Shown: positions 1 to 5,442 of the stretch, one piece after another | How the letters are laid out: every line of letters starts with the position of its first letter | Numbering within the stretch: the stretch's first letter is position 1 | Notes under the pieces: model-generated | The model's input: only the letters and a program-made list of their open reading frames with translations | The model's database searches: none | What the model was told of the DNA's origin: nothing | Position numbers and translations under genes: made by a program | Source: Pseudomonadota bacterium | GTDB lineage: Bacteria > Pseudomonadota > Gammaproteobacteria > Burkholderiales > Gallionellaceae | Assembly (NCBI GenBank): GCA_021781695.1 | Contig: JAJXWG010000083.1 | Location: 1-7,246, forward strand | Length of the DNA: 7,246 bases | Direction of reading: 5' to 3'

Positions 1-558
1 CAGGTCGCCAACGGTGGAGAGCACCAGGTTCTTGTGCCCGATGTTGCCCTGTGTGCCCAGCACATCGATCGCTTCAAGCACGTTGTCGAGATTGTGCGAG
101 GGCTCGCCCATGCCCATGAACACCACCTTGTCGACCCTGCGGCGGCGACGTGCGAGTACCACCTGGGCCACGATCTCGGCGCTACCCAGTTGGCGTATGA
201 GGCCTGCGCGCCCGCTCATGCAGAACACGCATCCCACCGCGCATCCCACCTGCGTGGACACGCAAAGCCCGCCGCGCGGCAGCAGCACACTCTCCACCTT
301 CTGGCCGTCGCAGAGCTCGATCAGGAGCCGCGCGACTTCGTCATTTTCCGGATATTCGCGATAAAGACGGGCAAGGTTTTCGAGCTCGGCATCGATAGCC
401 GGCAGTTCGAGACGCAACGGCAGCGGGAAGAAGGTTTCTGCCGGGCTGTGCTTGTTGTCGTACGAGCAGGCCTGGCTCCAACCGCGCAGCAGACGGTCTT
501 CGTGGCAGGGTTTCGCGCCAAGATCGCGCAGGCGCTGTTGAAGCTGTGAGATGCGCAT
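1..558 (-). CDS. RlmN/Cfr-family radical SAM RNA methyltransferase (N-terminal part, cut by window edge)
   Basis: Only the first 186 codons lie in the window; the frame runs off position 1. The family methylates C2 (RlmN) or C8 (Cfr) of A2503 in 23S rRNA, and RlmN also A37 of some tRNAs, using SAM and a 4Fe-4S cluster. Visible are the CxxxCxxC cluster motif (C106, C110, C113), a further Cys at C99 in the position of the conserved RlmN C118, and the SAM-binding GMGEP at 149-153. The partner catalytic Cys near the C-terminus is outside the window. The cluster is followed by MSGRAGLIRQLGSAEI rather than the STxxQGFNRNL-type sequence of canonical RlmN, so I read it as a second, RlmN-like paralogue; its exact target is unknown. 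The ATG at 558 is the first start after an in-frame TAG; there is no clear Shine-Dalgarno. A TAAAAT at 591-596 could be a -10 box but has no good -35. Confidence 0.9.
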   Translation of the reverse strand, partial: MRISQLQQRLRDLGAKPCHEDRLLRGWSQACSYDNKHSPAETFFPLPLRLELPAIDAELENLARLYREYPENDEVARLLIELCDGQKVESVLLPRGGLCVSTQVGCAVGCVFCMSGRAGLIRQLGSAEIVAQVVLARRRRRVDKVVFMGMGEPSHNLDNVLEAIDVLGTQGNIGHKNLVLSTVGDL

Positions 559-745
559 CGGTGAAAAATACGGGGAATATCGATGCCGCCATTTTAACCC
601 AGGCGGCTACCCATCAGGAATGCTGGCAGCAACGTGTACGATGATTTCGCCTGTAGCGTGCCATTTGGTTCCTCAGATATCGGTCGTAAACTTTGTTCTT
701 TGGATTGAAGTAAAAGCGGCTGACCCGCCAGCCTTTCCGTTTCCA
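559..745. other. intergenic stretch between chpB and the RlmN-like gene
   Basis: Apart from the weak hairpin at 711-733 and a possible -10 box at 591-596, I see no gene or RNA here. The plus-strand open frame through 551-766 has no family resemblance and overlaps the 3' end of chpB. The base composition becomes AT-richer from about 600 onward, which may mark the edge of the acquired toxin-antitoxin segment. Confidence 0.4.
711..733 (-). terminator. weak hairpin plus short T-run downstream of chpB
   Basis: Read on the minus strand, GGCTG and CAGCC (733-729 and 722-718) can pair around a 6-base loop. A TTTTA run follows after two bases, about 13 bases beyond the chpB stop. The stem is only 5 bp, so this is a weak candidate for a rho-independent terminator of the chpSB transcript. 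Confidence 0.35.
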
Positions 746-1093
746 TTAACTTTCAATAATCGGTAGCAACTTGGCCACCACTTCATCAACAATTTTTGCG
801 CCTACTTTTTCGATCAACTTTGCTTTTCGTGCCTGAAGGTCAACTGACCTGATCATGTTTGCAATCAAGACCCCTTGTGTTTCAGATCCGGAACCCATTA
901 AAGTCACCGCGAAACCAGCATACCGGGCAAAATCTCCGCCTTGGGTAATCGGCACAATCATTGTCAATCCAAGCGAGTTAAAAGCCTTCTGTGAAATCAC
1001 TAACGCAGGGCGAGCATCACCTTGCTGTTCTCTACCCGCTGTCGGGTTCAAGTTGACTCGGACAATATCGCCTCGATCAAATACCTTGCTCAA
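746..1093 (-). CDS. chpB: ChpB/MazF-family toxin (sequence-specific endoribonuclease)
   Basis: A 115-residue MazF-fold toxin of a type II system, expected to cut mRNA at short sequence motifs in the cytoplasm and to be blocked by ChpS. The N-terminal RGDIVRVNLNPTAGREQQG, then RPALVIS (R28, equivalent to the catalytic Arg of MazF), VPIT (T50, equivalent to the catalytic Thr) and QGGDFARYAGF match Escherichia coli ChpB closely, and the length equals the family norm (about 116). The start is a TTG at 1093-1091, chosen because it overlaps the antitoxin stop as TTGA and has AAGGA six bases upstream. The rare start and overlap fit translational coupling that keeps toxin below antitoxin. All key residues are present, so it looks active. 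Confidence 0.95.
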   Translation of the reverse strand: MSKVFDRGDIVRVNLNPTAGREQQGDARPALVISQKAFNSLGLTMIVPITQGGDFARYAGFAVTLMGSGSETQGVLIANMIRSVDLQARKAKLIEKVGAKIVDEVVAKLLPIIES

Positions 1094-1344
1094 GCGAATT
1101 CCTTCCCAACGGGCGGCATTTCATTCCAAGCTTTCATATCTTCCGGCACCGGAGCTTTTGGGTCGCACTGCGCCAACAAATCATTCAGCGAATACCGCTT
1201 CTTAATGGAATGGGTCAATATCAAAGCCCCATCCACCTCTTCCGCTTTAACGGAGCTGCCAACTGAAAGATTCAAGGCGCGCAGCAATGCTGCGGGAAGA
1301 ATAATCCCAGCGCTGTTACCTAATTTACGAATAGAAAGTTCCAT
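1090..1344 (-). CDS. chpS: ChpS/MazE-family antitoxin
   Basis: An 84-residue antitoxin with an N-terminal AbrB/MazE-type swapped-hairpin DNA-binding domain (KLGNSAGIILPAALLRALNL, residues 7-26) followed by a toxin-binding tail with KKRYSLNDLLAQCD (48-61), the hallmark of E. coli ChpS. It should bind and inhibit ChpB and repress its own promoter. The frame is open up to 1410, but the ATG at 1344 is preferred. AGGAG lies seven bases ahead of it, the product then begins like ChpS, and the upstream codons overlap the promoter and operator repeats. Its stop overlaps the chpB start by 4 bases. Confidence 0.95.
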   Translation of the reverse strand: MELSIRKLGNSAGIILPAALLRALNLSVGSSVKAEEVDGALILTHSIKKRYSLNDLLAQCDPKAPVPEDMKAWNEMPPVGKEFA

Positions 1345-1361
1345 GGCTATACTCCTTTTGG
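1345..1361 (-). promoter_or_regulatory. strong ribosome binding site of chpS
   Basis: Minus strand AAAAGGAGT, seven bases before the ATG at 1344. It is the best Shine-Dalgarno in the window and decides the chpS start. The downstream toxin by contrast has a weaker AAGGA and a TTG start. Confidence 0.8.
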
Positions 1362-1362
1362 T

Positions 1363-1373
1363 GTTCAACAATG
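1363..1373 (-). repeat. inverted third copy of the repeat at the inferred chpSB transcription start
   Basis: GTTCAACAATG is the exact reverse complement of the first 11 bases of the 13-bp repeats at 1408-1433. It sits just downstream of the -10 box, so the promoter is bracketed by copies in opposite orientation, as expected for repression by steric block or looping. Confidence 0.65.
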
Positions 1374-1378
1374 ATGTA

Positions 1379-1406
1379 ACTATAACTGAATTATTGCCAA
1401 TGTAAA
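1379..1406 (-). promoter_or_regulatory. sigma70-type promoter of chpSB
   Basis: Minus strand TTTACA (1406-1401) and TATAGT (1384-1379) are separated by 16 bases. Both hexamers are close to consensus, and the inferred transcription start is near 1372, about 28 bases ahead of the chpS ATG. Operator-like repeats abut it on both sides, which fits autoregulation by ChpS or the ChpS-ChpB complex. Confidence 0.7.
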
Positions 1407-1407
1407 A

Positions 1408-1433
1408 CATTGTTGAACGTCATTGTTGAACGT
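1408..1433 (-). repeat. two adjacent 13-bp direct repeats, likely operator upstream of the chpSB -35
   Basis: CATTGTTGAACGT occurs twice, perfectly and with no spacer (1408-1420 and 1421-1433), one base upstream of the -35 hexamer. Each copy contains GTTGAAC, a near-palindrome GTT-N-AAC. Position and repetition suggest binding sites for the ChpS repressor; that role is inferred. Confidence 0.7.
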
Positions 1434-1437
1434 CATA

Positions 1438-1493
1438 ATTGCTTGCTCGCTCAATCCAGCTTCAAACGCCTCCCGGATCGCTGCCTTCGACGG
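1438..1493 (-). pseudogene. possible fragment of a HI0074-type (nucleotidyltransferase-binding, HEPN) antitoxin
   Basis: The minus strand reads PSKAAIREAFEAGLSEQ, which resembles the SP(K/R)xxIREAFxxGLI core of the nucleotidyltransferase substrate-binding (HI0074, Pfam NTase_sub_bind) family. In that family this core is followed by DRNLTxHTY, which is absent here; the reading passes straight into the chpSB operator repeats. Only about 17 residues match, from memory of the family, so this may be chance. It would be a decayed relic with no start or active residues. Confidence 0.35.
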
Positions 1494-1602
1494 CATGACG
1501 AGCGTGGTGATTGCGGCACTCGGGTACCGAAGCCAGGATGATTTCAATGCGAAGCTGCTGAAGTCCAGGCTTCCCGTGGATGAGGTGATTTCCGAGTTGT
1601 GA
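1492..1602 (+). pseudogene. C-terminal remnant of a nitroreductase-family oxidoreductase
   Basis: The plus strand encodes GMTSVVIAALGYRSQDDFNAK followed by LLKSRLPVDEVISEL and a TGA at 1600-1602. This matches the last 35 or so residues of NfsB/nitroreductase-like FMN enzymes, whose C-termini typically read (K)GxTSVVIxALGYRSxDDxNAKLxKxRxPxxEV. The other 150 or more residues, including the FMN-binding parts, are missing. Upstream the frame stays open but no longer resembles the family, so a junction lies near 1490. An ATG at 1495 exists, with no ribosome binding site; I regard this as a truncated gene, probably cut when the toxin-antitoxin segment arrived. Confidence 0.7.
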
Positions 1603-1655
1603 TGATGCGCAGAGGATGGCATGGAATAGCCTTCATGTCACGTGCCCGCAGTTTT

Positions 1656-2690
1656 TCAGCGCAACTCGTCGCTGGATGGCTCGAGGAGGAATGCGAAGCG
1701 GGATAGCAGGGCGTGTGCGACCGGGTTGCGATGGCGGTAATATACCCAGGTATCGACCAGCTTGCAGCCCAGTTCCTTCTTGAAACGGTAGCTGGATTCG
1801 CCGAACTCGATTTCCCTGAAGCCCTGCTGCGAACATATCTCGAGCGCTTGCAGGTAAAGCGCGAAATAGAGGTCATGCCCGCGGTTCACTGCATAGTCCA
1901 TTCCCAGGTATTTGCCGACAGCCTTGTCGCCCTTGGAAAGCATCTGCGCAAACCCGACCAGCCGATCATCCAGGAAGGCCAATACATAGATGCTGAGCCT
2001 CGACGTGTTTGAAAAGTATTCCGGTGACAGATATTCGAACTGTATAGGCGACCGGTTCCTCGTGTTCAGATAAAGCTCGTGCACCCTGGAGAGATGATTT
2101 TCCGGCAGGCCGTCGTGTTGCTCGAAGCGCAGCGCTGAGGATGCCTTCAGCTTGCGCTTGAGGTCGTTGCGTGTCTTGTGGCCGTGCAGATTGTCCCAGA
2201 AGTCGCCGTCCAGATGCAGCATTGCCACGGGCAATCCGGCCGCCCGGACAAAACCTGTTGCAGGCAGATCCTTTGCAAAACCCTTGCAGGCCACGATGGC
2301 TGCTTTCCTGCTCAGCAGCTGATATGCTGCATCCAGCAGTTCGCCGCTGACTTCTCCGTCTATGCGTCCGAGGCCGACGGTCGGGTGGCCGATGCAGGCG
2401 ATGCCGAGTTTCGCCCAGCCGAACATGCGCATGGACCAGCTGTTGCCCAGCATGGTGTTGAGCCTGAAGTTTGTGACGAAATAGGGAATCACGGCGATGC
2501 GCTTGCCCGTGCGCGATGCCACCAGATAATTCATGGTGAATTCGGGAATGGCATGCTGACATGCACGATAGAAATCCTCGCCTTCGGGCAGATCCTTCAG
2601 GAAGCCCGCGGGCGTATCTTCGGTGTCTATGAGTTCGATCGCATTCATACGCAACGTCAGGGCCGGCCAGGATGGCGGCGCATTCTTCAT
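1656..2690 (-). CDS. GNAT/FemAB-like acyltransferase of unknown substrate
   Basis: A 344-residue soluble protein whose C-terminal half resembles the Acetyltransf_6 (BioF2-like)/FemAB-like GNAT fold. KTRNDLKRKLK (172-182) and a charged helix lead into a central strand region, YVLAFLDDRLVGFAQMLSKGD (235-255), YLGMDYAVNRGHDLYFALYL (261-280) and EIEFGESSYRFKKELGC (293-309), where such enzymes place substrate and cofactor contacts. Family members transfer acyl or aminoacyl groups to peptidoglycan, sugars or small amines, but nothing here fixes the substrate. There is no signal peptide or membrane helix. The ATG at 2690 is the first start and lacks a clear Shine-Dalgarno; a second ATG at 2648 is possible. 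It stands alone, divergent from the membrane-protein gene at 2750 across 59 bases. Confidence 0.75.
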   Translation of the reverse strand: MKNAPPSWPALTLRMNAIELIDTEDTPAGFLKDLPEGEDFYRACQHAIPEFTMNYLVASRTGKRIAVIPYFVTNFRLNTMLGNSWSMRMFGWAKLGIACIGHPTVGLGRIDGEVSGELLDAAYQLLSRKAAIVACKGFAKDLPATGFVRAAGLPVAMLHLDGDFWDNLHGHKTRNDLKRKLKASSALRFEQHDGLPENHLSRVHELYLNTRNRSPIQFEYLSPEYFSNTSRLSIYVLAFLDDRLVGFAQMLSKGDKAVGKYLGMDYAVNRGHDLYFALYLQALEICSQQGFREIEFGESSYRFKKELGCKLVDTWVYYRHRNPVAHALLSRFAFLLEPSSDELR

Positions 2691-2737
2691 CGTAACATGC
2701 CGTGGCTTTGTTCGTTCTGGGCGGCGCCGAAATCGGA

Positions 2738-2749
2738 TACACTTGCAAA
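2738..2749 (+). promoter_or_regulatory. possible -10 box placing the transcript start at the ATG (leaderless)
   Basis: TACACT at 2738-2743 lies six bases before the ATG at 2750, with no Shine-Dalgarno between. If it is a -10 element, transcription would begin at or next to the A of the start codon. The only -35-like hexamer at 17 bases (TTCTGG, about 2715-2720) is poor, so the call is tentative. Confidence 0.35.
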
Positions 2750-3055
2750 ATGAAAACTAGATATCTTGTTTACAGTTCGCAAAAACCCGGCCTTCTGCGC
2801 AAGGCAGCCGCGATCGTTGCGTTTGCCGCCGCGGCAGCAATCGCGCTGATGTTCTCCGCGGTGCTGCTGGCCTTGCTGCTTTGCGCGGGTATCGTGGCTG
2901 GCATTTATCTGTGGTGGAAGACGCGCGGTTTGCGCCGTCAGATGCGGGAGATGCAGGTTGCAAAGATGGAGTCCTGTGTGATGCAGGAAGAAGATGCGGG
3001 TGTCGTGATCGAGGGGGAAGCGGTCCGTGTGGATGCAAAAAGAGATACGCCTTGA
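2750..3055 (+). CDS. small membrane protein of unknown function
   Basis: A 101-residue protein I do not recognise. A basic N-terminus (MKTRYLVYSSQKPGLLRK) is followed by one long hydrophobic stretch at about residues 19-54 (AAAIVAFAAAAAIALMFSAV, then LLALLLCAGIVAGIYLWW), long enough for one helix or a tight hairpin. A basic cluster (KTRGLRRQ) and an acidic tail of about 35 residues come next. The positive-inside rule does not decide the topology. The frame is open from 2702, but the ATG at 2750 gives a sensible membrane protein and follows a TACACT box. Its last 29 bases overlap the yjbQ start, so it is probably the first gene of the plus-strand cluster. Real-gene status rests on this overlap and on the hydrophobic pattern. 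Confidence 0.65.
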   Translation: MKTRYLVYSSQKPGLLRKAAAIVAFAAAAAIALMFSAVLLALLLCAGIVAGIYLWWKTRGLRRQMREMQVAKMESCVMQEEDAGVVIEGEAVRVDAKRDTP

Positions 3056-3446
3056 TCCCAGGCCGCGCGGCTTTCATCTCGTCACGGATGAGGTGCTGCG
3101 CGCGTTTCCCGAGCTGCGCAGCTTCAGGGTCGGCATGATGAATCTCTTCATGCTGCATACCTCTGCTTCGCTTGCGATCAACGAGAATGCTGATCCCGCG
3201 GTGCGCCAGGATTTCGAGAGCCATTTCAACAAGATGGTTCCGGAAGGCGAGCCCTATTACAGGCACCTGGACGAGGGCACGGACGATCTGCCAGCGCACA
3301 TCAAATCCAGCCTTCTGGGCTGCAGCCTCAACATACCGATTGCGAACGGAAGGCCAAGGCTGGGTACATGGCAGGGCATCTATCTTTGCGAGCATAGGAA
3401 CCACGGCGGCAGCCGCAGCGTGATCGCGACGTTCAACGGGGAATAG
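3027..3446 (+). CDS. yjbQ: YjbQ / UPF0047 family protein (secondary thiamine-phosphate synthase-like)
   Basis: A 139-residue cytoplasmic protein matching E. coli YjbQ nearly end to end: RGFHLVTDEV (14-23), HTSASLAINENADPAVRQDFE (44-64), DDLPAHIKSSLLG (86-98) and GTWQGIYLCEHRNHGGSR (113-130). The family is a small trimer with conserved histidines; members can supply a weak thiamine-phosphate synthase activity, while the physiological role is unsettled. The GTG at 3027 is chosen because it gives the conserved MW start and lies 6 bases after GAGGGGGAAG; an ATG two codons on (3033) is the alternative. It overlaps the membrane-protein gene by 29 bases and ends 3 bases before the next gene, pointing to coupled translation. 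Confidence 0.92.
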   Translation: MWMQKEIRLDPRPRGFHLVTDEVLRAFPELRSFRVGMMNLFMLHTSASLAINENADPAVRQDFESHFNKMVPEGEPYYRHLDEGTDDLPAHIKSSLLGCSLNIPIANGRPRLGTWQGIYLCEHRNHGGSRSVIATFNGE

Positions 3447-3449
3447 GCG

Positions 3450-4097
3450 ATGGCTGACTTCATTGTGGCGCCCGATGCGCTGCTCTTCATTGCACCCGGT
3501 TGCCCCCACTGTCCGGCAGTCCTGCATGCGCTCTCGGAGCTCGTGAAGGAATCCTCAATAGGAAAGCTGACGGTGGTGAATGCTGCGGTTCACCCGGAAC
3601 TAGCGGCGGAAAAGGGCGTGCGCACAGCGCCCTGGCTCAGGCTGGGTTCGTTTGTGCTGACAGGCGTATACAGCGCCGACGAGCTCGGTCAGTGGGCAAA
3701 ATGGGCGATAAACAGCGATGGCGACGTGCATTACGTCGAACATCTTCTGAAGCAGGGCGGATTCAGGCAGGCTGCTCTGTTCATCGCCGAAGATACGCGG
3801 CGCTTAAAGCAACTGCTGGCCGTGGTTGCCGACCCTGCCGCGAACCTCGAGGTGAGGCTGGGAGCAAGCGCGCTGCTTGAGTCATACTCAGGCAAGGAGG
3901 CATTGCAGAAACTACTACCCGATCTTGCAACGCTCGCCCGTCACTCAGACCATCGCGTGCGCGCCGACGCGTGCCATCTGCTCGGCCTGACGGGAAGTGC
4001 CGCCGCGCGCGCGTCTCTTGCAGCATGCGCAAGCGATGAAAACCAGGAGGTGCGCGAAATCGCACAGGAGGCGCTGGAAAAACTCGAAGGCGCATAG
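3450..4097 (+). CDS. thioredoxin-like CPHC domain fused to HEAT-like repeats
   Basis: A 215-residue soluble protein without signal peptide. Residues 8-85 form a thioredoxin/glutaredoxin-like domain: strand LLFIAPG, then CPHC (C18-C21, the dipeptide of DsbA), strand KLTVVNA, and TAPW (59-62) supplying the usual cis-proline before a final strand and helix. Residues 92-115 look like a linker helix. Residues 117-213 carry two or three HEAT/PBS-lyase-like helical repeats (NLEVRLGASALLE, DHRVRADACHLLGL, NQEVREIAQEALEKL). The first domain suggests thiol-disulfide exchange, the second protein docking; the partner is unknown. The ATG follows GGGGA closely and lies 3 bases after yjbQ. It ends one base from the convergent MATE gene, with no terminator hairpin seen between. 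Confidence 0.85.
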   Translation: MADFIVAPDALLFIAPGCPHCPAVLHALSELVKESSIGKLTVVNAAVHPELAAEKGVRTAPWLRLGSFVLTGVYSADELGQWAKWAINSDGDVHYVEHLLKQGGFRQAALFIAEDTRRLKQLLAVVADPAANLEVRLGASALLESYSGKEALQKLLPDLATLARHSDHRVRADACHLLGLTGSAAARASLAACASDENQEVREIAQEALEKLEGA

Positions 4098-4098
4098 A

Positions 4099-5442
4099 TC
4101 AGGCAGGTGCTTTTCTGCTGACTGCATTGAGGTAAACCGCGACCAGCACCGCGACCAGCCACAGGCTTGCAATCGCCGCGATCCAGAATCCAGGCGCGCC
4201 GCGCGCAGGGCCGAAGAAATCCGTGAGTCCGAGCAGCACGCCGCCGCCCAGCCCGGGCCCCCACAGCAGGATCGCATAGATCAGCATGGGCACGACCGAT
4301 TTCCTGTATCCCCTCAATGCATTCACCGCCACGGCCTGCAGCGCATCGCCCAGATGGTAGAGTGCGACCAGCATGATCAGCGGTATCGCGATTCTCCGCA
4401 CCTCGGGGTCAGTGGTGTAGAGCGCGGCGATGTGCGGCGCACCGAACCAGAAGATGCCGCAAAGAACAAGGCCAATTCCCATGCCGAGGCGTATGCCGGC
4501 CCAAGAGATGCGGCGCGCGTCAGCATGCCGTCCTGCGCCGATGCTCTGCCCCACCAGCACTGAGGTCGCATTGCCCAGCGCCAATGGCACCATGAATGCG
4601 AGTGCCGCGAGATTGGCTGCGATCTGGTGCGCGGCCGATACCACGGGGCCGAGCCTTGCGATGAAAAGCGCCATGAATGTGAATGCAGTCACGTCCGCGA
4701 TGAAGGTGAAGGCGATGGGCAGGCCCAGCTTCAGGAAATCCCGTATCACCCGGATGTCCGGCAGGGCCGGACGGCGGCTTACGTGAAACTGCCGGTAGTT
4801 GTCGTTTTTGAGGCACCAGCTCCATGCCAGTGCCGCCATCAGCCAGGCATCCACTGCAGTGGCCACCGCACAGCCCGGGCCACCCATCTTCTGCGCACCC
4901 ATGAGGCCATACATGAATACCATGTTCAGCGGAATCTTGATGGCAAGAGAGAGCAGATTGAAAAACATAACAGGGCGCGGGCGGCCGATGCCTGTCGAGA
5001 ATCCCAGGAATATGCGCAGCGCAAAGGTCGCAGGCACGCCGAAGGCCGATGCAAGAAGATAGGCGCGTACTTTTGTCTCGACGCCGGGCTCAAGATGGGA
5101 GATGCCGATCAGCGGGCCGGGAAAGCACAGCAGCAGAATCGCGATGAGTGCCAGCAACAGCGATATCCACACGCTCTGGTGTATCTCCTGTCCGACATCC
5201 GGATGGCGATTTGAACCGTATAGGTGCGCGATGATCGGAGGGAGGGCTAACAGCACACTGACCAGAGACATCAGCACGGTGGCCAGTATGGATGCGGCTA
5301 TGCCGACCGAGGCAAGGTCGATCGCTGAAAGTCTGCCCGCCATTGCGGTATCGATCACCGCGTTTGCCATCAATGCGAGCTGTGCGATCAGGACCGGCCA
5401 GGCCAGGTGGATAATTTGCGAAGTCGGGGTGCTTTTTATCAT
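4099..5442 (-). CDS. MATE-family multidrug/metabolite efflux transporter (NorM-like)
   Basis: From the ATG at 5442 the product is 447 residues with about 12 hydrophobic helices, the usual MATE length (NorM about 457). The first helix carries AWPVLIAQLALMANAVIDTA followed by MAGRLS, a MATE signature. The second half repeats the pattern (LGLPIAFTFIADVTAFTFMA, then an ARLG). It should sit in the inner membrane and export cationic drugs or metabolites against H+ or Na+; substrate cannot be read. The frame opens at 5544, overlapping the cyclase gene by 28 bases, but the extra 34 residues are polar and unlike the family, so 5442 is preferred although no Shine-Dalgarno is obvious at either. It lies downstream of and in line with the cyclase gene (74 bases apart at the chosen start), so co-transcription is likely. 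Confidence 0.92.
   Translation of the reverse strand: MIKSTPTSQIIHLAWPVLIAQLALMANAVIDTAMAGRLSAIDLASVGIAASILATVLMSLVSVLLALPPIIAHLYGSNRHPDVGQEIHQSVWISLLLALIAILLLCFPGPLIGISHLEPGVETKVRAYLLASAFGVPATFALRIFLGFSTGIGRPRPVMFFNLLSLAIKIPLNMVFMYGLMGAQKMGGPGCAVATAVDAWLMAALAWSWCLKNDNYRQFHVSRRPALPDIRVIRDFLKLGLPIAFTFIADVTAFTFMALFIARLGPVVSAAHQIAANLAALAFMVPLALGNATSVLVGQSIGAGRHADARRISWAGIRLGMGIGLVLCGIFWFGAPHIAALYTTDPEVRRIAIPLIMLVALYHLGDALQAVAVNALRGYRKSVVPMLIYAILLWGPGLGGGVLLGLTDFFGPARGAPGFWIAAIASLWLVAVLVAVYLNAVSRKAPA

Noticed and set aside
229..250. Repeated GCATCCCACC, 12 bases apart
   Set aside because: It encodes the two VGC/GC steps of the radical SAM cysteine cluster (VGCAVGC) and is explained by the protein sequence.
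14..549. Two long plus-strand open frames (14-364 and 34-549)
   Set aside because: They lie antisense to the RlmN-like gene, whose minus frame shows the cluster and SAM motifs; the plus frames have low-complexity shadow composition.
1380..1622. 80-residue minus-strand open frame as an intact gene
   Set aside because: It runs antisense to the nitroreductase tail, then through a possible antitoxin scrap and the chpSB promoter. It is a mosaic, so only the short HI0074-like piece is reported, as a relic.
1966..2748. A 260-residue minus-strand frame overlapping the acyltransferase in another frame
   Set aside because: The alternative frame (1656-2690) has the GNAT-like motifs; this one is arginine/histidine-rich with no recognisable domain.
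2757..3527. A 256-residue minus-strand open frame
   Set aside because: It runs antisense to three well-supported plus-strand genes, including the unmistakable yjbQ, and is rich in R, A, P and H as expected of a GC-rich shadow.
4627..5214. 195-residue plus-strand frame within the MATE gene
   Set aside because: It is antisense to the helices of the transporter and has shadow composition (R, H, Q rich) with no domain.
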